A DNA stretch of 64,000 nt from Prescottella equi (GCF_002094305.1 NZ_LWTX01000006.1:248001-312000); one strand, 5' to 3'. Positions 8,905 through 21,514 are shown, numbered from the stretch's first letter. Numbers and translations are program-made. Notes: generated by a model not told the origin, from the letters alone.

Positions 8905-10110
8905 TCAGTCGGGCGGGCGCGCATCTCCGGCGCTCGGCGGACCGTCCTCCTCGTCGGGCGTGGCGGGGAACATCGGGATCGACGGGTCGGCGCCGGTGAG
9001 GGATTCGTAGACCTCCTCGGCCTCGTCGGTGTCGCCGGCGCACAGCGACCGGATCGCAGTGTTGAGGAAGGCCACGATCGGCACGGCGAGCAGACCGCCG
9101 ACGATTCCGGCGAGCACGATGCCCGTGGTGATGGCCAGCACCACGGCGAGCGGGTGCAGACGAACGGCACGGCCGAGGAGCAGCGGCTGCAGGACGTGCC
9201 CCTCCAACTGCATGATGCCGACGATGATGCCCAGCACGATCAGCGCGGTGAGCAGGCCCTTGGTGACGAGCGCGACGAGTACCGCGAGGAATCCGGTCAC
9301 GAAGGCGCCGACGATGGGGATGAACGCGCCGACGAAGACGAGCGACGCGAGCGGTAGCGCGAGTGGGACGCCGAGAATCGCGAGTCCGGCACCGATTCCG
9401 ATCGCGTCCACCGCGGCGACCGCGACGGTCGCGCGGGTGTAGTGGACCAGCGAATTGAAGCCCTGGCGACCGGCCAGCCGAACTCGGCCGCGGGTGTTCT
9501 TCGGGATGATCCGGGTGACGAACTCCCACACCTGATTGCCGCCGTAGAGGAAGAACACGAGGGTGAACAGCGTGAGGAAGGCGCCCGCGAAGATCTCGCC
9601 GATCACGGTCGCGGTGGTGAGCGCACCGCTGGTGAGGGCTTCCTGGTTGGACTGGATGGCCTTGACGACGTTGTCGCCCGCGTGCCGGATTTGGTCCTCG
9701 CTGAAGTGCAGTGGGCCTTGGGTCAGCCACTCCTGCGCCTTGGTGACGCTCGTCGTGAACTGGTCGCTGAGGTCGGGCAGACCCTCGACGAACTGCTGCA
9801 CGACGAAGGACAGGATCGCGCCGACGATGCCGATCGTGCCGACGACGGCGACCAGCACCGCGGCGGATCGCGGGACCCCGCGCCGGTGCAGGTTGTCGAC
9901 GGCGGGCATGAGGAACGCCGCGAACAGGAGCGCGAGCGCGACCGGGATGACGACGGACTCGAGCTTGGAGACGACGTATCCCAGCGCGAGCAGCCCGGCG
10001 AACAGGACGAGCAGGCGCCACGTCCAGGCGGCGCCGACGCGGACGAGTGGGTGCACGGACTCCGCCGAGCCCTGCTGCGCTGTGGCCTCCCCCGGCCGGC
10101 TGTCGCTCAC
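8905..10110 (-). CDS. AI-2E family transporter (Rv0205-like permease)
   Basis: A 401-residue polytopic membrane protein of the AI-2E exporter/PerM family, with about eight membrane segments: two near residues 30-75, one near 85-105, the rest between 150 and 350. The conserved signature is in AFIPIVGAFVTGFLAVLVAL. Substrates in actinobacteria are not established. The C-terminal 50 residues are acidic and cytoplasmic. It corresponds to Rv0205, which lies on the far side of mmpL3 in M. tuberculosis. GTG 10110 is used because a TAGGCT box lies exactly six bases before it and no Shine-Dalgarno site is visible. Confidence 0.9.
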   Translation of the reverse strand: MSDSRPGEATAQQGSAESVHPLVRVGAAWTWRLLVLFAGLLALGYVVSKLESVVIPVALALLFAAFLMPAVDNLHRRGVPRSAAVLVAVVGTIGIVGAILSFVVQQFVEGLPDLSDQFTTSVTKAQEWLTQGPLHFSEDQIRHAGDNVVKAIQSNQEALTSGALTTATVIGEIFAGAFLTLFTLVFFLYGGNQVWEFVTRIIPKNTRGRVRLAGRQGFNSLVHYTRATVAVAAVDAIGIGAGLAILGVPLALPLASLVFVGAFIPIVGAFVTGFLAVLVALVTKGLLTALIVLGIIVGIMQLEGHVLQPLLLGRAVRLHPLAVVLAITTGIVLAGIVGGLLAVPIVAFLNTAIRSLCAGDTDEAEEVYESLTGADPSIPMFPATPDEEDGPPSAGDARPPD

Positions 10111-10116
10111 CGCGCG

Positions 10117-10122
10117 AGCCTA
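10117..10122 (-). promoter_or_regulatory. -10 box of leaderless AI-2E permease gene
   Basis: TAGGCT on the minus strand with a 6-base gap to GTG 10110, which would be the first transcribed codon. Confidence 0.45.
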
Positions 10123-10206
10123 TCCGGACCTGCGCCGCCGACGGCGGAGAAACGACCGCCGACCGCGGCAACCGTGTGCGCTGCCGAGTCGCGAACTATG
10201 TCCCGC

Positions 10207-10212
10207 TAAATT
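10207..10212 (+). promoter_or_regulatory. -10 box before the cyclase gene
   Basis: TAAATT lies eight bases before GTG 10221 in an unusually AT-rich patch. There is no ribosome-binding site, so a leaderless or near-leaderless transcript is likely. Confidence 0.35.
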
Positions 10213-10220
10213 ATGAGATC

Positions 10221-11735
10221 GTGTGGGCCTCGTACCGAGCAGTGACGCTGACGATTCGTAGTCGTTGGCCTCTCTACATGCTCTCGATGGCCGGGGCGAA
10301 CCTGATCGGCGCCGTGCTGGTGTTCGCCTTCGTCCGCTACGGCATTCCGATCCCGGAGTCGGCGGACATCATCAACGACCATGTCCGCAACTTCGCGGTC
10401 TTCAGTGTCTATCTCGTGTTCGCCGGACTGGTCAGCCTCACCGCGGCGGCGATGATGCTGCGATCGGTGATCCGGTGGCAGCTGCGCGGCGGCCCGCCGA
10501 CGCGGGCCGAACAGATGGCGGCGCTGCACGCACCGCTGCGCCAGGCCATCGTGCATCTGGTGCTGTGGTTCCTCGGCGGCGTGATCTTCGTGTTCCTCAC
10601 GGTCGAGGAGATGCCGGAGCTGGCGATCGCCGTCATCGTCACGGTCGGGATGGCCGCCACCACCACGTTCGGCTTCACGTACATGCTCGGCGAGCGGATC
10701 CTGCGTCCGGTCGCCGCGCAGGCCCTCAGCGAAGGCCAGTTCGACCGGACGATGGCTCCCGGTGTGGGCACCCGCATGGCGATGACGTGGGGCCTGGGCA
10801 CGCTGATGCCGGTGATCGGCATCATCCTGCTGTGCGTCACGCAGCTGACGACCGACCTGGAGTTCGCGCCGAGCGCGCTCGCGTGGGCGATCCTGCTGCT
10901 GTCGATCATGGCGATCGGGCAGGCCTTCGCGTTGTCGATGCTGACGGCGAGCCAGATCTCGGATCCGATCCGGCAGCTGCGGCGCGCGATCGAACGGGCG
11001 CAGCGGGGCGAGACGGACGTCCGCGTCGAGGTGTTCGACGGCTCCGAAATCGGGCGCCTGCAGGTGGGCTTCAACCGGATGATGCGCGAGGCCGACGAGC
11101 GACGGCTGCTGCGCGAGTTGTTCGGTCAGCACGTCGGCGAGGACGTCGCCCGGCGCGCGCTGCAGTTCGGCACCGAACTGGGCGGCGAGACCCGCTTCGT
11201 TGCGGTGCTGTTCGTCGACATGGTCGGCTCGACGGGCGCGGCCGCGGAGCGCCCGCCCAGCGAGGTTGTCGAATTGCTCAACGAGTTCTTCCGCGTCGTC
11301 GTCGACGTCGTCGACCGGCACCACGGCTTCGTCAACAAGTTCATGGGCGATGCGGCGCTCGCGATCTTCGGCGCCCCGCTCGACCGGCCCGACGCACCCA
11401 CCGCGGCGCTCGCCGCGGCCCGCGAGCTGCGGTTCGCGCTCAACGAGATCACCGGCCTCGACATCGGTATCGGCGTGTCCGCGGGACTGGCGGTCGCGGG
11501 CAACATCGGTGCGGCCGAGCGTTTCGAGTACACCGTGATCGGTGATCCGGTGAACGAGGCGTCGCGTCTGACCGAGCTCGCGAAGCTGCGGCCCAGCCGT
11601 GTTCTCGCGTCGACCAGCGCGCTGTACTTCGCGGACGACGAGGAGCAGGCGCACTGGGAACTGGGCGATCAGGTGCAGCTGCGGGGTCGTCGGCGCAACA
11701 CCCACCTGGCATGGCCGGTGTTGTATCCGGAGTGA
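10221..11735 (+). CDS. Membrane HAMP-linked class III adenylate cyclase
   Basis: A 504-residue receptor-type adenylate cyclase that makes cAMP from ATP at the cytoplasmic face. Six membrane segments fill residues 10-250. A HAMP linker follows (SDPIRQLRRAIERAQRGETDVRV), then the catalytic domain. Visible active-site motifs are FVDMVGST (metal-binding Asp), KFMGDAALAIFGAP (adenine-contacting Lys and second metal Asp) and EYTVIGDPVNEASRL (adenine Asp and transition-state Asn). The architecture matches the Rv1318c/Rv1319c/Rv1320c/Rv3645 group. GTG 10221 is chosen because upstream codons read through a shadow frame and the TM region begins at once. It is head-to-head with the AI-2E permease. Confidence 0.92.
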   Translation: MWASYRAVTLTIRSRWPLYMLSMAGANLIGAVLVFAFVRYGIPIPESADIINDHVRNFAVFSVYLVFAGLVSLTAAAMMLRSVIRWQLRGGPPTRAEQMAALHAPLRQAIVHLVLWFLGGVIFVFLTVEEMPELAIAVIVTVGMAATTTFGFTYMLGERILRPVAAQALSEGQFDRTMAPGVGTRMAMTWGLGTLMPVIGIILLCVTQLTTDLEFAPSALAWAILLLSIMAIGQAFALSMLTASQISDPIRQLRRAIERAQRGETDVRVEVFDGSEIGRLQVGFNRMMREADERRLLRELFGQHVGEDVARRALQFGTELGGETRFVAVLFVDMVGSTGAAAERPPSEVVELLNEFFRVVVDVVDRHHGFVNKFMGDAALAIFGAPLDRPDAPTAALAAARELRFALNEITGLDIGIGVSAGLAVAGNIGAAERFEYTVIGDPVNEASRLTELAKLRPSRVLASTSALYFADDEEQAHWELGDQVQLRGRRRNTHLAWPVLYPE

Positions 11736-11751
11736 CGTGAGGAATCTTCGT

Positions 11752-11757
11752 TACCCT
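11752..11757 (+). promoter_or_regulatory. -10 box of leaderless UPF0104 gene
   Basis: TACCCT, a six-base gap, then GTG 11764. The hexamer lies just past the cyclase stop, giving the downstream gene its own promoter. Confidence 0.45.
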
Positions 11758-11763
11758 GAGCTC

Positions 11764-12912
11764 GTGGCACAGCCGGAGCCCGCCCCTCGAGGCGGTCACA
11801 CAGATCGGCCCCGTGGTCGATTCTGGTGGCTCAAGTGGGTCGCCGGCACCCTCCTCGTGGCGTTGCTCGTCGGCGAGGGCATCTATCTGTGGCCGCGGCT
11901 GCACGAGTCGTGGCAGGCGCTGGCGGAAATCCACTGGGGCTGGGTCGCGGTGTGCGTGGTGGCGCAGGCCGTCTCTCTGAGCGGCTACGGGCGGGTGCAG
12001 AAGCAACTGCTGCACGCCGGTGGCGTCTCGGTGAGCCAGCGCAAGTCGGTCGCGGTGATCTACGGGTCGACGGCGATGGCGTTGACGCTTCCCGCGGGCC
12101 AGGTGTTCTCCACGGCATTCACGTACAAGGAGACCCGGCGCTGGGGCGCGAGCCCGGTCGTCGCGTCGTGGCAGCTGGCGATCTCCGGCGTGATCGCCGC
12201 CGCCGGCCTGGCGCTGGTCGGAGTGACGGGCGCGTTGCTGGTCGGCGGCTCGGTGAGCCCGTTCACGTTGCTCTTCTCGGTGGCGGGCCTGGTCGCGCTG
12301 CTGTACGCGGGGCGGTACGTCTCGTCGCATCCGGAGTCCATCGAGAAAGCAGCCGGGTGGGTGCTGGCGCGCGTGAACGGGGTGCTGGGCAAGCCGGCGG
12401 ACACCGGCATGGACGCGGTCCGGACCACGATCTCCCAACTCGATTCGGTGCAGCTCGGCAAGGGGGACGCCGCCCTGACGCTGGGCTGGTCTGCGGTGCA
12501 TCGGCTCGCCGACATCGTGTGCCTGGCCGCGGCGTGTTTCGCGATCGGCGCCGAACCGGTGCCGGCAGGTCTGTTGATCGCCTTCGCGGCGGGCAAGGCC
12601 GTCGCGACGATCCCGGGCGCACCGGGCGGCCTGGTGTACGTGGACGCGACGCTCATCGCGGCACTGACGACCGCGGCGAGCATCAGTGCGTCGCAGGCGG
12701 TGGCGGCGGCGTTCGTCTACCGCGGGGTCAGCTTCATCCTGGTCGCGATCGTCGGCTGGATCGTCTTCGGCTTCCTGTTCCGCGGGCACGGGCGGGCGTC
12801 CGACGTCGAATTGGAGGCCACCGACGTCCCGGAGTTGGAGCAGCGCCGTGCGGTGCCCGACCCGACGACGGTGCGATCCGACGTCGAGGACCGGATTCCG
12901 CGCAGCGACTGA
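11764..12912 (+). CDS. UPF0104 / lysylphosphatidylglycerol synthase-like flippase membrane protein
   Basis: A 382-residue polytopic protein with about eight membrane segments, of the family shared by the flippase part of MprF and many uncharacterised envelope proteins. Typical features are the conserved GSTAMALTLPAGQVFSTAFTYKE stretch (residues about 100-122, written here only by its ends) and AFAAGKAVATIPGAPGGL near residue 280, the family's PGGLG-like motif. Lipid translocation is the family inference; the cargo is unknown. GTG 11764 has the TACCCT box six bases upstream. The C-terminal 50 residues are charged and cytoplasmic. Confidence 0.85.
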   Translation: MAQPEPAPRGGHTDRPRGRFWWLKWVAGTLLVALLVGEGIYLWPRLHESWQALAEIHWGWVAVCVVAQAVSLSGYGRVQKQLLHAGGVSVSQRKSVAVIYGSTAMALTLPAGQVFSTAFTYKETRRWGASPVVASWQLAISGVIAAAGLALVGVTGALLVGGSVSPFTLLFSVAGLVALLYAGRYVSSHPESIEKAAGWVLARVNGVLGKPADTGMDAVRTTISQLDSVQLGKGDAALTLGWSAVHRLADIVCLAAACFAIGAEPVPAGLLIAFAAGKAVATIPGAPGGLVYVDATLIAALTTAASISASQAVAAAFVYRGVSFILVAIVGWIVFGFLFRGHGRASDVELEATDVPELEQRRAVPDPTTVRSDVEDRIPRSD

Positions 12913-12921
12913 GCGGCCGGG

Positions 12922-13608
12922 TCACCTGCCGAGGTCGGCCACCATCGCTTCGAGATGTGCCCGCGCGATTCGGGCGGCGTCGTCGACGTTCCCCTCCGCG
13001 ATCGCGTCCACGAGCGCGCCGTGTTCGTCGGCGTTCGGTTCCCCGTCCCGGTCCCGCAACCCGAGCAGCCCGATCATGTCGACCATCGCGGTGGCGACGC
13101 GGGGCACGAACGTCTCGAACAGTTCGGACAGGACCGGGTTGTGCGCGCCGGCCACGATCGCACGGTGCACCGCGGTGTCGGCGTCGACGAATTCACGGTC
13201 CGCCGCGCCGGCCGCCGCCGCGCGCATTTCCAGGGCACGGCGCATCGCCGCGACGTCGTCGGCGGTGGCGCGCACGGCGGCCAGCCGGGCCGCCTCGATC
13301 TCGATCGCGGCGCGGGCCTCGACGACGGCCACGACGGCCTCGCGCTGCAGCACGGCCTCCCAACCGTCGGTTTCCGGCTCCACACGCTCGACGAACACCC
13401 CGGCACCCTGCCGTGGCCGCAGCAGACCCTGACCGGCGAGCATCCGCAACGCCTCACGAATCGTCGACCGTCCCACCCCGAGTTCCGCGGCCAGCGTCGT
13501 CTCGCCCGGCAACTTCGTTCCGACCTCCCACTCCCCCGCCTGTAGACGACGTCGTAGCTGGTCAGCCGCCTGATCGGCGAGCAGGTTCCGGCTGAGCGCG
13601 GTGGTCAA
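12922..13608 (-). CDS. GntR-family (FadR/FCD) transcriptional regulator facing leuA
   Basis: A 228-residue regulator. The winged HTH at residues 10-75 has the GntR pattern LPGETTLAAELGVGRSTIREALRML; the C-terminal FCD all-helical ligand domain has the metal-binding residues expected of the subfamily (D/H pattern in DADTAVHRAIVAGAHN and DEHGALVDAI). The start is TTG 13608 with GAGGAG six bases upstream. It is divergent from leuA, and an exact FCD-type operator lies in the 50-bp gap over the leuA -35 box, so it probably controls leuA, itself, or both. The ligand is unknown; a branched-chain keto acid or amino acid would suit the context. Confidence 0.9.
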   Translation of the reverse strand: MTTALSRNLLADQAADQLRRRLQAGEWEVGTKLPGETTLAAELGVGRSTIREALRMLAGQGLLRPRQGAGVFVERVEPETDGWEAVLQREAVVAVVEARAAIEIEAARLAAVRATADDVAAMRRALEMRAAAAGAADREFVDADTAVHRAIVAGAHNPVLSELFETFVPRVATAMVDMIGLLGLRDRDGEPNADEHGALVDAIAEGNVDDAARIARAHLEAMVADLGR

Positions 13609-13622
13609 TCGATCTCCTCAGG

Positions 13623-13633
13623 TTGTCAGACAA
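13623..13633. promoter_or_regulatory. FadR/FCD-type operator
   Basis: TTGTCAGACAA is a perfect 5-1-5 palindrome and fits the FCD-GntR consensus TNGTNNNACNA at every fixed base. It overlaps the leuA -35 box and lies 15 bases from the regulator's own start. Confidence 0.75.
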
Positions 13634-13651
13634 GTGATTTTCCTCTAGCTT
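13623..13651 (+). promoter_or_regulatory. leuA promoter
   Basis: -35 TTGTCA (13623-13628), a 17-bp spacer and -10 TAGCTT (13646-13651). The predicted start is at or just before the ATG of the leader peptide at 13659. Confidence 0.65.
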
Positions 13652-13658
13652 AACCGGC

Positions 13659-13703
13659 ATGACGTTCCGCGGACTGCTTCTCGGTCGCCGCGGCGGGGTC
13701 TGA
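13659..13703 (+). CDS. leuA leader peptide
   Basis: A 14-residue open frame, [14 protein letters not shown], with three consecutive Leu codons (CTG CTT CTC). It starts seven bases after the -10 box, so its message is leaderless. Its last codons form the 5' arm of the following hairpin. Ribosome stalling at the Leu codons when leucine is short would change hairpin formation. Leucine-coding leaders before leuA are known in actinobacteria; operation here is inferred. Confidence 0.6.
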   Translation: MTFRGLLLGRRGGV

Positions 13704-13725
13704 CCGGACCGGCACCCCGCCGCGG
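13688..13725 (+). terminator. Attenuator hairpin before leuA
   Basis: Arms CCGCGGCGGGGT (13688-13699) and ACCCCGCCGCGG (13714-13725) pair perfectly over 12 bp around a 14-base loop. The 5' arm overlaps the end of the leader peptide. There is no U-run, so it may act Rho-dependently, as a weak terminator, or on leuA translation. Confidence 0.6.
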
Positions 13726-13776
13726 GGTTCCGCTGTGCCGGTCGACCGCTTCGATCCGCACAGGAGTCCGCACGTC

Positions 13777-15477
13777 ATGCACTGGAATCGTCAACGCCCG
13801 TCGTCCATGCCCAGCCACCGCTACCGCCCGCACTTCGAGCGGGTCCCGGTGCCGCTCGTCGAACGCTCGTGGCCCACCGCCCACACCACCGTGGCACCGC
13901 TGTGGGTGCCGGTCGATCTGCGCGACGGCAACCAGGCCCTCGCCGAACCCATGGACCCCGTCCGCAAGCGCACGTTCTTCGAGCTGATGGTCCGCATGGG
14001 CTACAAGGAGATCGAGGTCGGCTACCCGTCCGCCAGCCGGACCGACTTCGACTTCGTCCGCGACCTGGCGGAACAGGATCTGGTGCCCGACGACGTCACG
14101 ATCGTCGTGTTCACCGCTGCCCGTACCGACCTGATCGAGCGCACCTTCGAGTCGGTGCGCGGACTGCCGAACGTCGTGGTGCACATGTACACCGCGACCG
14201 CACCGACGTGGCGCGACGTCGTACTGGGACACGATCGGGAGGCGCTGCACCGCTTGATCTTCGACGCCGCCACGGACGTCGCGCGCGGCGGCGACCGGCA
14301 GCCGGGCGTGCGCTTCGAGTTCTCCCCCGAGGTGTTCAACCTGACCGAACCCGACTACGTGCTGCAGGTGTGCGACAGCCTCACCGAGCTGTGGGACGCG
14401 TCCCCGGACCGTCCGGTGATCCACAACCTGCCTGCGACCGTGGAGATCTCGACGCCCAATGTGTATGCGGACCAGATCGAGTACATGCACCGCAACCTGA
14501 CCCGCCGCGAATCGGTGATCCTGTCGGTGCATCCGCACAACGACCGGGGCACCGGTGTCGCGTGCGCCGAACTGGCGGTGCTGGCCGGCGCGCAGCGCGT
14601 CGAGGGCTGCCTGTTCGGCAACGGCGAGCGGACCGGCAACGTCGACCTGGTGACGCTCGCGCTGAACCTGCATGCGCAGGGCGTCGATCCGATGATCGAC
14701 TTCTCCGACATCGACGACGTTCGCCGAACGGTGGAGCACTGCAACAGGATCGATGTGCACGCCCGCCATCCGTACGGCGGCGACCTGGTGTACACGGCGT
14801 TCTCCGGCACCCACCAGGATGCGATCAAGAAGGGATTCGCGCACCACCACGCGCAGGCCGACGCCGCCGGACTCGATCCGGCGCAGGCGCCGTGGGACGT
14901 GCCGTACCTGCCGATCGATCCGCGCGACGTGGGTCGTGACTACGAGGCGGTGATTCGGGTGAACAGCCAGTCCGGCAAGGGCGGAATCGCGTACCTGTTG
15001 CAGACCGGGTACGGCATCGATCTGCCCCGGCCGCTGCAGATCGACTTCGCCGGCCGCGTGCAACGCGCCACCGACGACAGTGGCGCCGAGATCACCGCGG
15101 AGCAGTTGTGGCAGTTGCTGTTCGACGAGTACGGGTTCGACGACAAACTGGGTCCGTGGTCGGTCGAGCACCGCGAGGGCGGCGAGCACCTGCGGGTGCG
15201 GGCGGAGTTCGACGACGTGGTGATCGACGGCGAGGCGTTCGCCGGTGGACCCGTCGAGGCGCTCACCAAGATCCTGGCCGACCACGGCCGCCCGGTCGAG
15301 GTGCTCTCGTTCGTGCAGCAGGCCGTCGGCACGGGCAGCGCCGGAAGGGCCGTGACGTTCGCGCTGTGCCGCAGCGGCGGCATCCAGCACTGGGGCGTCG
15401 GATTCGATCAGTCGGTGACGGCGTCGGCGCTGCACGCCGTCCTGGCCGCAGCAGCCAGGGTGTCCGCCACCGAGTGA
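13777..15477 (+). CDS. leuA: 2-isopropylmalate synthase
   Basis: First committed enzyme of leucine synthesis: 2-ketoisovalerate plus acetyl-CoA gives 2-isopropylmalate. The 566-residue protein has the HMGL-like TIM barrel with the metal and substrate motifs [25 protein letters not shown] and [11 protein letters not shown]. The C-terminal LeuA regulatory domain (about residue 430 onward) binds leucine for feedback inhibition. ATG 13777 is chosen because the text that follows ([17 protein letters not shown]) matches the conserved family start and AGGAG lies ten bases upstream. Expression is probably set by the FCD regulator and by the leader peptide and hairpin. Confidence 0.95.
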   Translation: MHWNRQRPSSMPSHRYRPHFERVPVPLVERSWPTAHTTVAPLWVPVDLRDGNQALAEPMDPVRKRTFFELMVRMGYKEIEVGYPSASRTDFDFVRDLAEQDLVPDDVTIVVFTAARTDLIERTFESVRGLPNVVVHMYTATAPTWRDVVLGHDREALHRLIFDAATDVARGGDRQPGVRFEFSPEVFNLTEPDYVLQVCDSLTELWDASPDRPVIHNLPATVEISTPNVYADQIEYMHRNLTRRESVILSVHPHNDRGTGVACAELAVLAGAQRVEGCLFGNGERTGNVDLVTLALNLHAQGVDPMIDFSDIDDVRRTVEHCNRIDVHARHPYGGDLVYTAFSGTHQDAIKKGFAHHHAQADAAGLDPAQAPWDVPYLPIDPRDVGRDYEAVIRVNSQSGKGGIAYLLQTGYGIDLPRPLQIDFAGRVQRATDDSGAEITAEQLWQLLFDEYGFDDKLGPWSVEHREGGEHLRVRAEFDDVVIDGEAFAGGPVEALTKILADHGRPVEVLSFVQQAVGTGSAGRAVTFALCRSGGIQHWGVGFDQSVTASALHAVLAAAARVSATE

Positions 15478-15487
15478 CCGGCCGGGT

Positions 15488-15527
15488 GCCGGCCGGAACA
15501 CCCCCACCCGAGTGTGTTCCGGCCGGC
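15488..15527. terminator. Bidirectional terminator after leuA
   Basis: Arms GCCGGCCGGAACAC and GTGTTCCGGCCGGC form a perfect 14-bp stem with a 12-base loop between the convergent stops of leuA and the secreted-protein gene. Confidence 0.75.
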
Positions 15528-15534
15528 CCCCGCG

Positions 15535-16152
15535 TCAGCTCAGGTTGGCGAACAGCATGCTGCTGCCGGCGCCGCTCTTCAGCAGATCGGCGATGACGGC
15601 GCTGCCGCCGTCCATGTTGATGGTGGCGCTGCCGAGATCCAGCGCCTGGCCCAGGCTTCCGAAGCCGCCCGGGGAGAAGACGACCTGGTAGCTGTAGGAC
15701 AGAACAGCATCCTGGGCATCCTTGTCGAAGCACGCTCCGACGACGGCGTAGGCGCCCGGAGTGATGGGCTTGAGCAGTCCGGGGTTGAAGTCGTTCTCGT
15801 CGAGCGCGGTGCTGCTGTCGGCCACCGGCGCCGCGTCCGACGTGGGGTTGCCGATGTAGTAGACCTTGCTCACGAGTTCGCCGAACCCGGGCCACTGATC
15901 GGTCGGCAGCGCCGCGAGGGGCAGCGCGTCGGTGGCGTTCAGGACGATCGGCAGACAGAGAGCATTCTGGCCCGTGCTCGTCTGAGTGACGGTCATGTCG
16001 ATGACGTCGCCGTCCACACCGGCCGACACCTTGGGGGCGGGGACGGCGGCGGTGGGTTCGGCAGAGGCGACGCCCGGCGCAACCAGGGCGATAGTTCCGG
16101 CGACGGCGGCGGCGGTACCCGCACAGCGGGCGATGGTCGACTTCTTGGACAA
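15535..16152 (-). CDS. Secreted protein of unknown function
   Basis: A 205-residue exported protein. A Sec signal peptide is clear: KKSTIAR, a hydrophobic core (residues 10-28) and cleavage after ASA at about residue 31. The mature part is Ala/Pro/Asp-rich with two Cys residues (ALCLPIV and GACFDKD), perhaps a disulfide, and no recognised domain. The start is TTG 16152, with AAGGAG six bases upstream. The gap upstream holds a TACGTT box (16285-16290, minus strand) and a palindrome of TetR type over the -35 area. I do not recognise the family. Confidence 0.75.
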   Translation of the reverse strand: MSKKSTIARCAGTAAAVAGTIALVAPGVASAEPTAAVPAPKVSAGVDGDVIDMTVTQTSTGQNALCLPIVLNATDALPLAALPTDQWPGFGELVSKVYYIGNPTSDAAPVADSSTALDENDFNPGLLKPITPGAYAVVGACFDKDAQDAVLSYSYQVVFSPGGFGSLGQALDLGSATINMDGGSAVIADLLKSGAGSSMLFANLS

Positions 16153-16299
16153 CGGCTTCTCCTTGCTTCATGAGGTGGCGCACTGTTCACGACAGTCCTG
16201 CCGGACCCGAGATCACGGTTGGCAGAACCGGATTCGAAACACCCCGCCGTCACCGGAGGGGGGGCAAAGCAGACAAGCAGGGCGAACGTAGCACGGAAA

Positions 16300-16318
16300 C
16301 TTACTGAACGGTAGTAAG
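16300..16318. promoter_or_regulatory. Palindromic operator candidate
   Basis: CTTACT and AGTAAG flank a 7-base centre; CGGAA (16294) and TTCCG (16321) extend the symmetry with a half-base shift. It lies just upstream of the candidate -10 of the secreted-protein gene, in a position to repress it. TetR-type sites often have this form. Confidence 0.4.
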
Positions 16319-16422
16319 AATTCCGGTCATCGAGACCGGCCCGAGCACCCCCATAAGGAGTGATGGACGTCACTACCGGTTGCGGAATCACGGCGGCGGT
16401 GCCACCGTTGTAACCACAGTCT

Positions 16423-16434
16423 TTGAAGTTTCAA
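16423..16434. promoter_or_regulatory. Palindrome upstream of yceI
   Basis: TTGAAGTTTCAA, 5-2-5 perfect symmetry, lies immediately before a TACTTT (16436-16441) that could be the yceI -10. The pattern is like MarR-family sites. No MarR gene is in the window. Confidence 0.45.
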
Positions 16435-16456
16435 CTACTTTCCTCTGGGAGTTCAC

Positions 16457-17008
16457 ATGACCACCGCCACCGCCCTGCCCAACCTGTCCGCCGGCACCTG
16501 GGCCATCGACCCCACGCACTCGACCGTCGGATTCATGGTCCGGCACCTCGTGGTGAGCAAGGTCCGCGGCACGTTCAACGACTTCAGCGGCTCGATCACG
16601 ATCGCCGAGGACGGCACCCCGTCCGTGCAGGCCGAGATCCAGGTCGCGTCCATCGACACCAACAACGAGCAGCGTGACGGCCACATCAAGTCGGCCGACT
16701 TCTTCGACGTCGAGCAGTTCCCGACCGCCACCTTCGTCTCCACCGGCGTGCGCCCGGCCGGCTCGAACTTCGTCGTCGAGGGCGAGTTCACGCTCCACGG
16801 CGTCACCAAGCCCGTCGAGCTGGCACTCGAGTTCCTCGGCGTCAACCCGGGCATGGGCAACGGCCCGGTTGCCGGCTTCGAGGCCTCGACCACCATCAAT
16901 CGCAAGGACTTCGGCATCAGCATCGAGATGCCGCTCGAGGGTGGCGGCGCCGTCGTCGGCGACAAGATCTCGATCAACCTCGAGATCGAGGCCGGCCTCC
17001 AGGCCTGA
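16457..17008 (+). CDS. YceI family protein
   Basis: A 183-residue lipocalin-like beta-barrel protein of the YceI family, members of which bind long polyprenyl chains or amphiphiles. The family start WAIDPTHSTVGFMVRHLVVSKVRG (by its ends, residues 15-38), GHIKSADFFDVEQFPTATF and FTLHGVTKPVEL are all present and the length is normal. Unlike the E. coli protein there is no signal peptide, as is common in actinobacteria, so it should be cytoplasmic. ATG 16457 has GGGAG six bases upstream. The next 60 bases form a textbook terminator, so it is monocistronic. Confidence 0.92.
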   Translation: MTTATALPNLSAGTWAIDPTHSTVGFMVRHLVVSKVRGTFNDFSGSITIAEDGTPSVQAEIQVASIDTNNEQRDGHIKSADFFDVEQFPTATFVSTGVRPAGSNFVVEGEFTLHGVTKPVELALEFLGVNPGMGNGPVAGFEASTTINRKDFGISIEMPLEGGGAVVGDKISINLEIEAGLQA

Positions 17009-17024
17009 TCCACCCCCATAGACG

Positions 17025-17070
17025 ACGCACCCGCTGCGGCCCCCTCCCCCGATCGCAGCGGGTGCGTTTT
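17025..17070 (+). terminator. Intrinsic terminator of yceI
   Basis: Stem ACGCACCCGCTGCG / CGCAGCGGGTGCGT, 14 bp, followed by a run of four T residues. It would also stop leftward rox transcripts weakly. Confidence 0.85.
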
Positions 17071-17086
17071 CCATGTGGACCGACTG

Positions 17087-21378
<4,292 letters not shown>

Positions 21379-21414
21379 GTCCCTGAGCCCCCCACTGCCC
21401 TGCCCTCCCCCTCC

Positions 21415-21485
21415 CCCTCGCGTTTTGCGCACTTATCGCGCCGGATCGCGCCCCGAAACCGCGATAAGTGCGCAAAACGCGGGGG
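21415..21485. terminator. Very long bidirectional hairpin
   Basis: A perfect 22-bp inverted repeat (21419-21440 with 21460-21481), extended to 26 bp with one G-U pair, around a 19-base loop. The arms contain TTTTGCGCACTTATCGCG. It lies between the convergent stops of the peptide transporter and the phosphatase. A dispersed intergenic palindrome is possible. Confidence 0.8.
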
Positions 21486-21514
21486 TGGAACAGGGGAGTG
21501 CGTGCGGGGGTGGG

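Larger units (their letters stand above)
16153..16456. other. Divergent control region, secreted protein / yceI
   Basis: A 304-bp region without a gene. It holds a candidate -10 TACGTT for the leftward gene, the palindrome at 16300-16318, and the short palindrome just before yceI. A 15-codon frame at 16362 was not accepted as a gene because its AAGGAG is only two bases from the ATG. Confidence 0.6.

Noticed and set aside
16362-16409. 15-codon open frame between the secreted protein and yceI
   Set aside because: AAGGAG is only two bases before ATG, and no similarity or conserved composition was seen.
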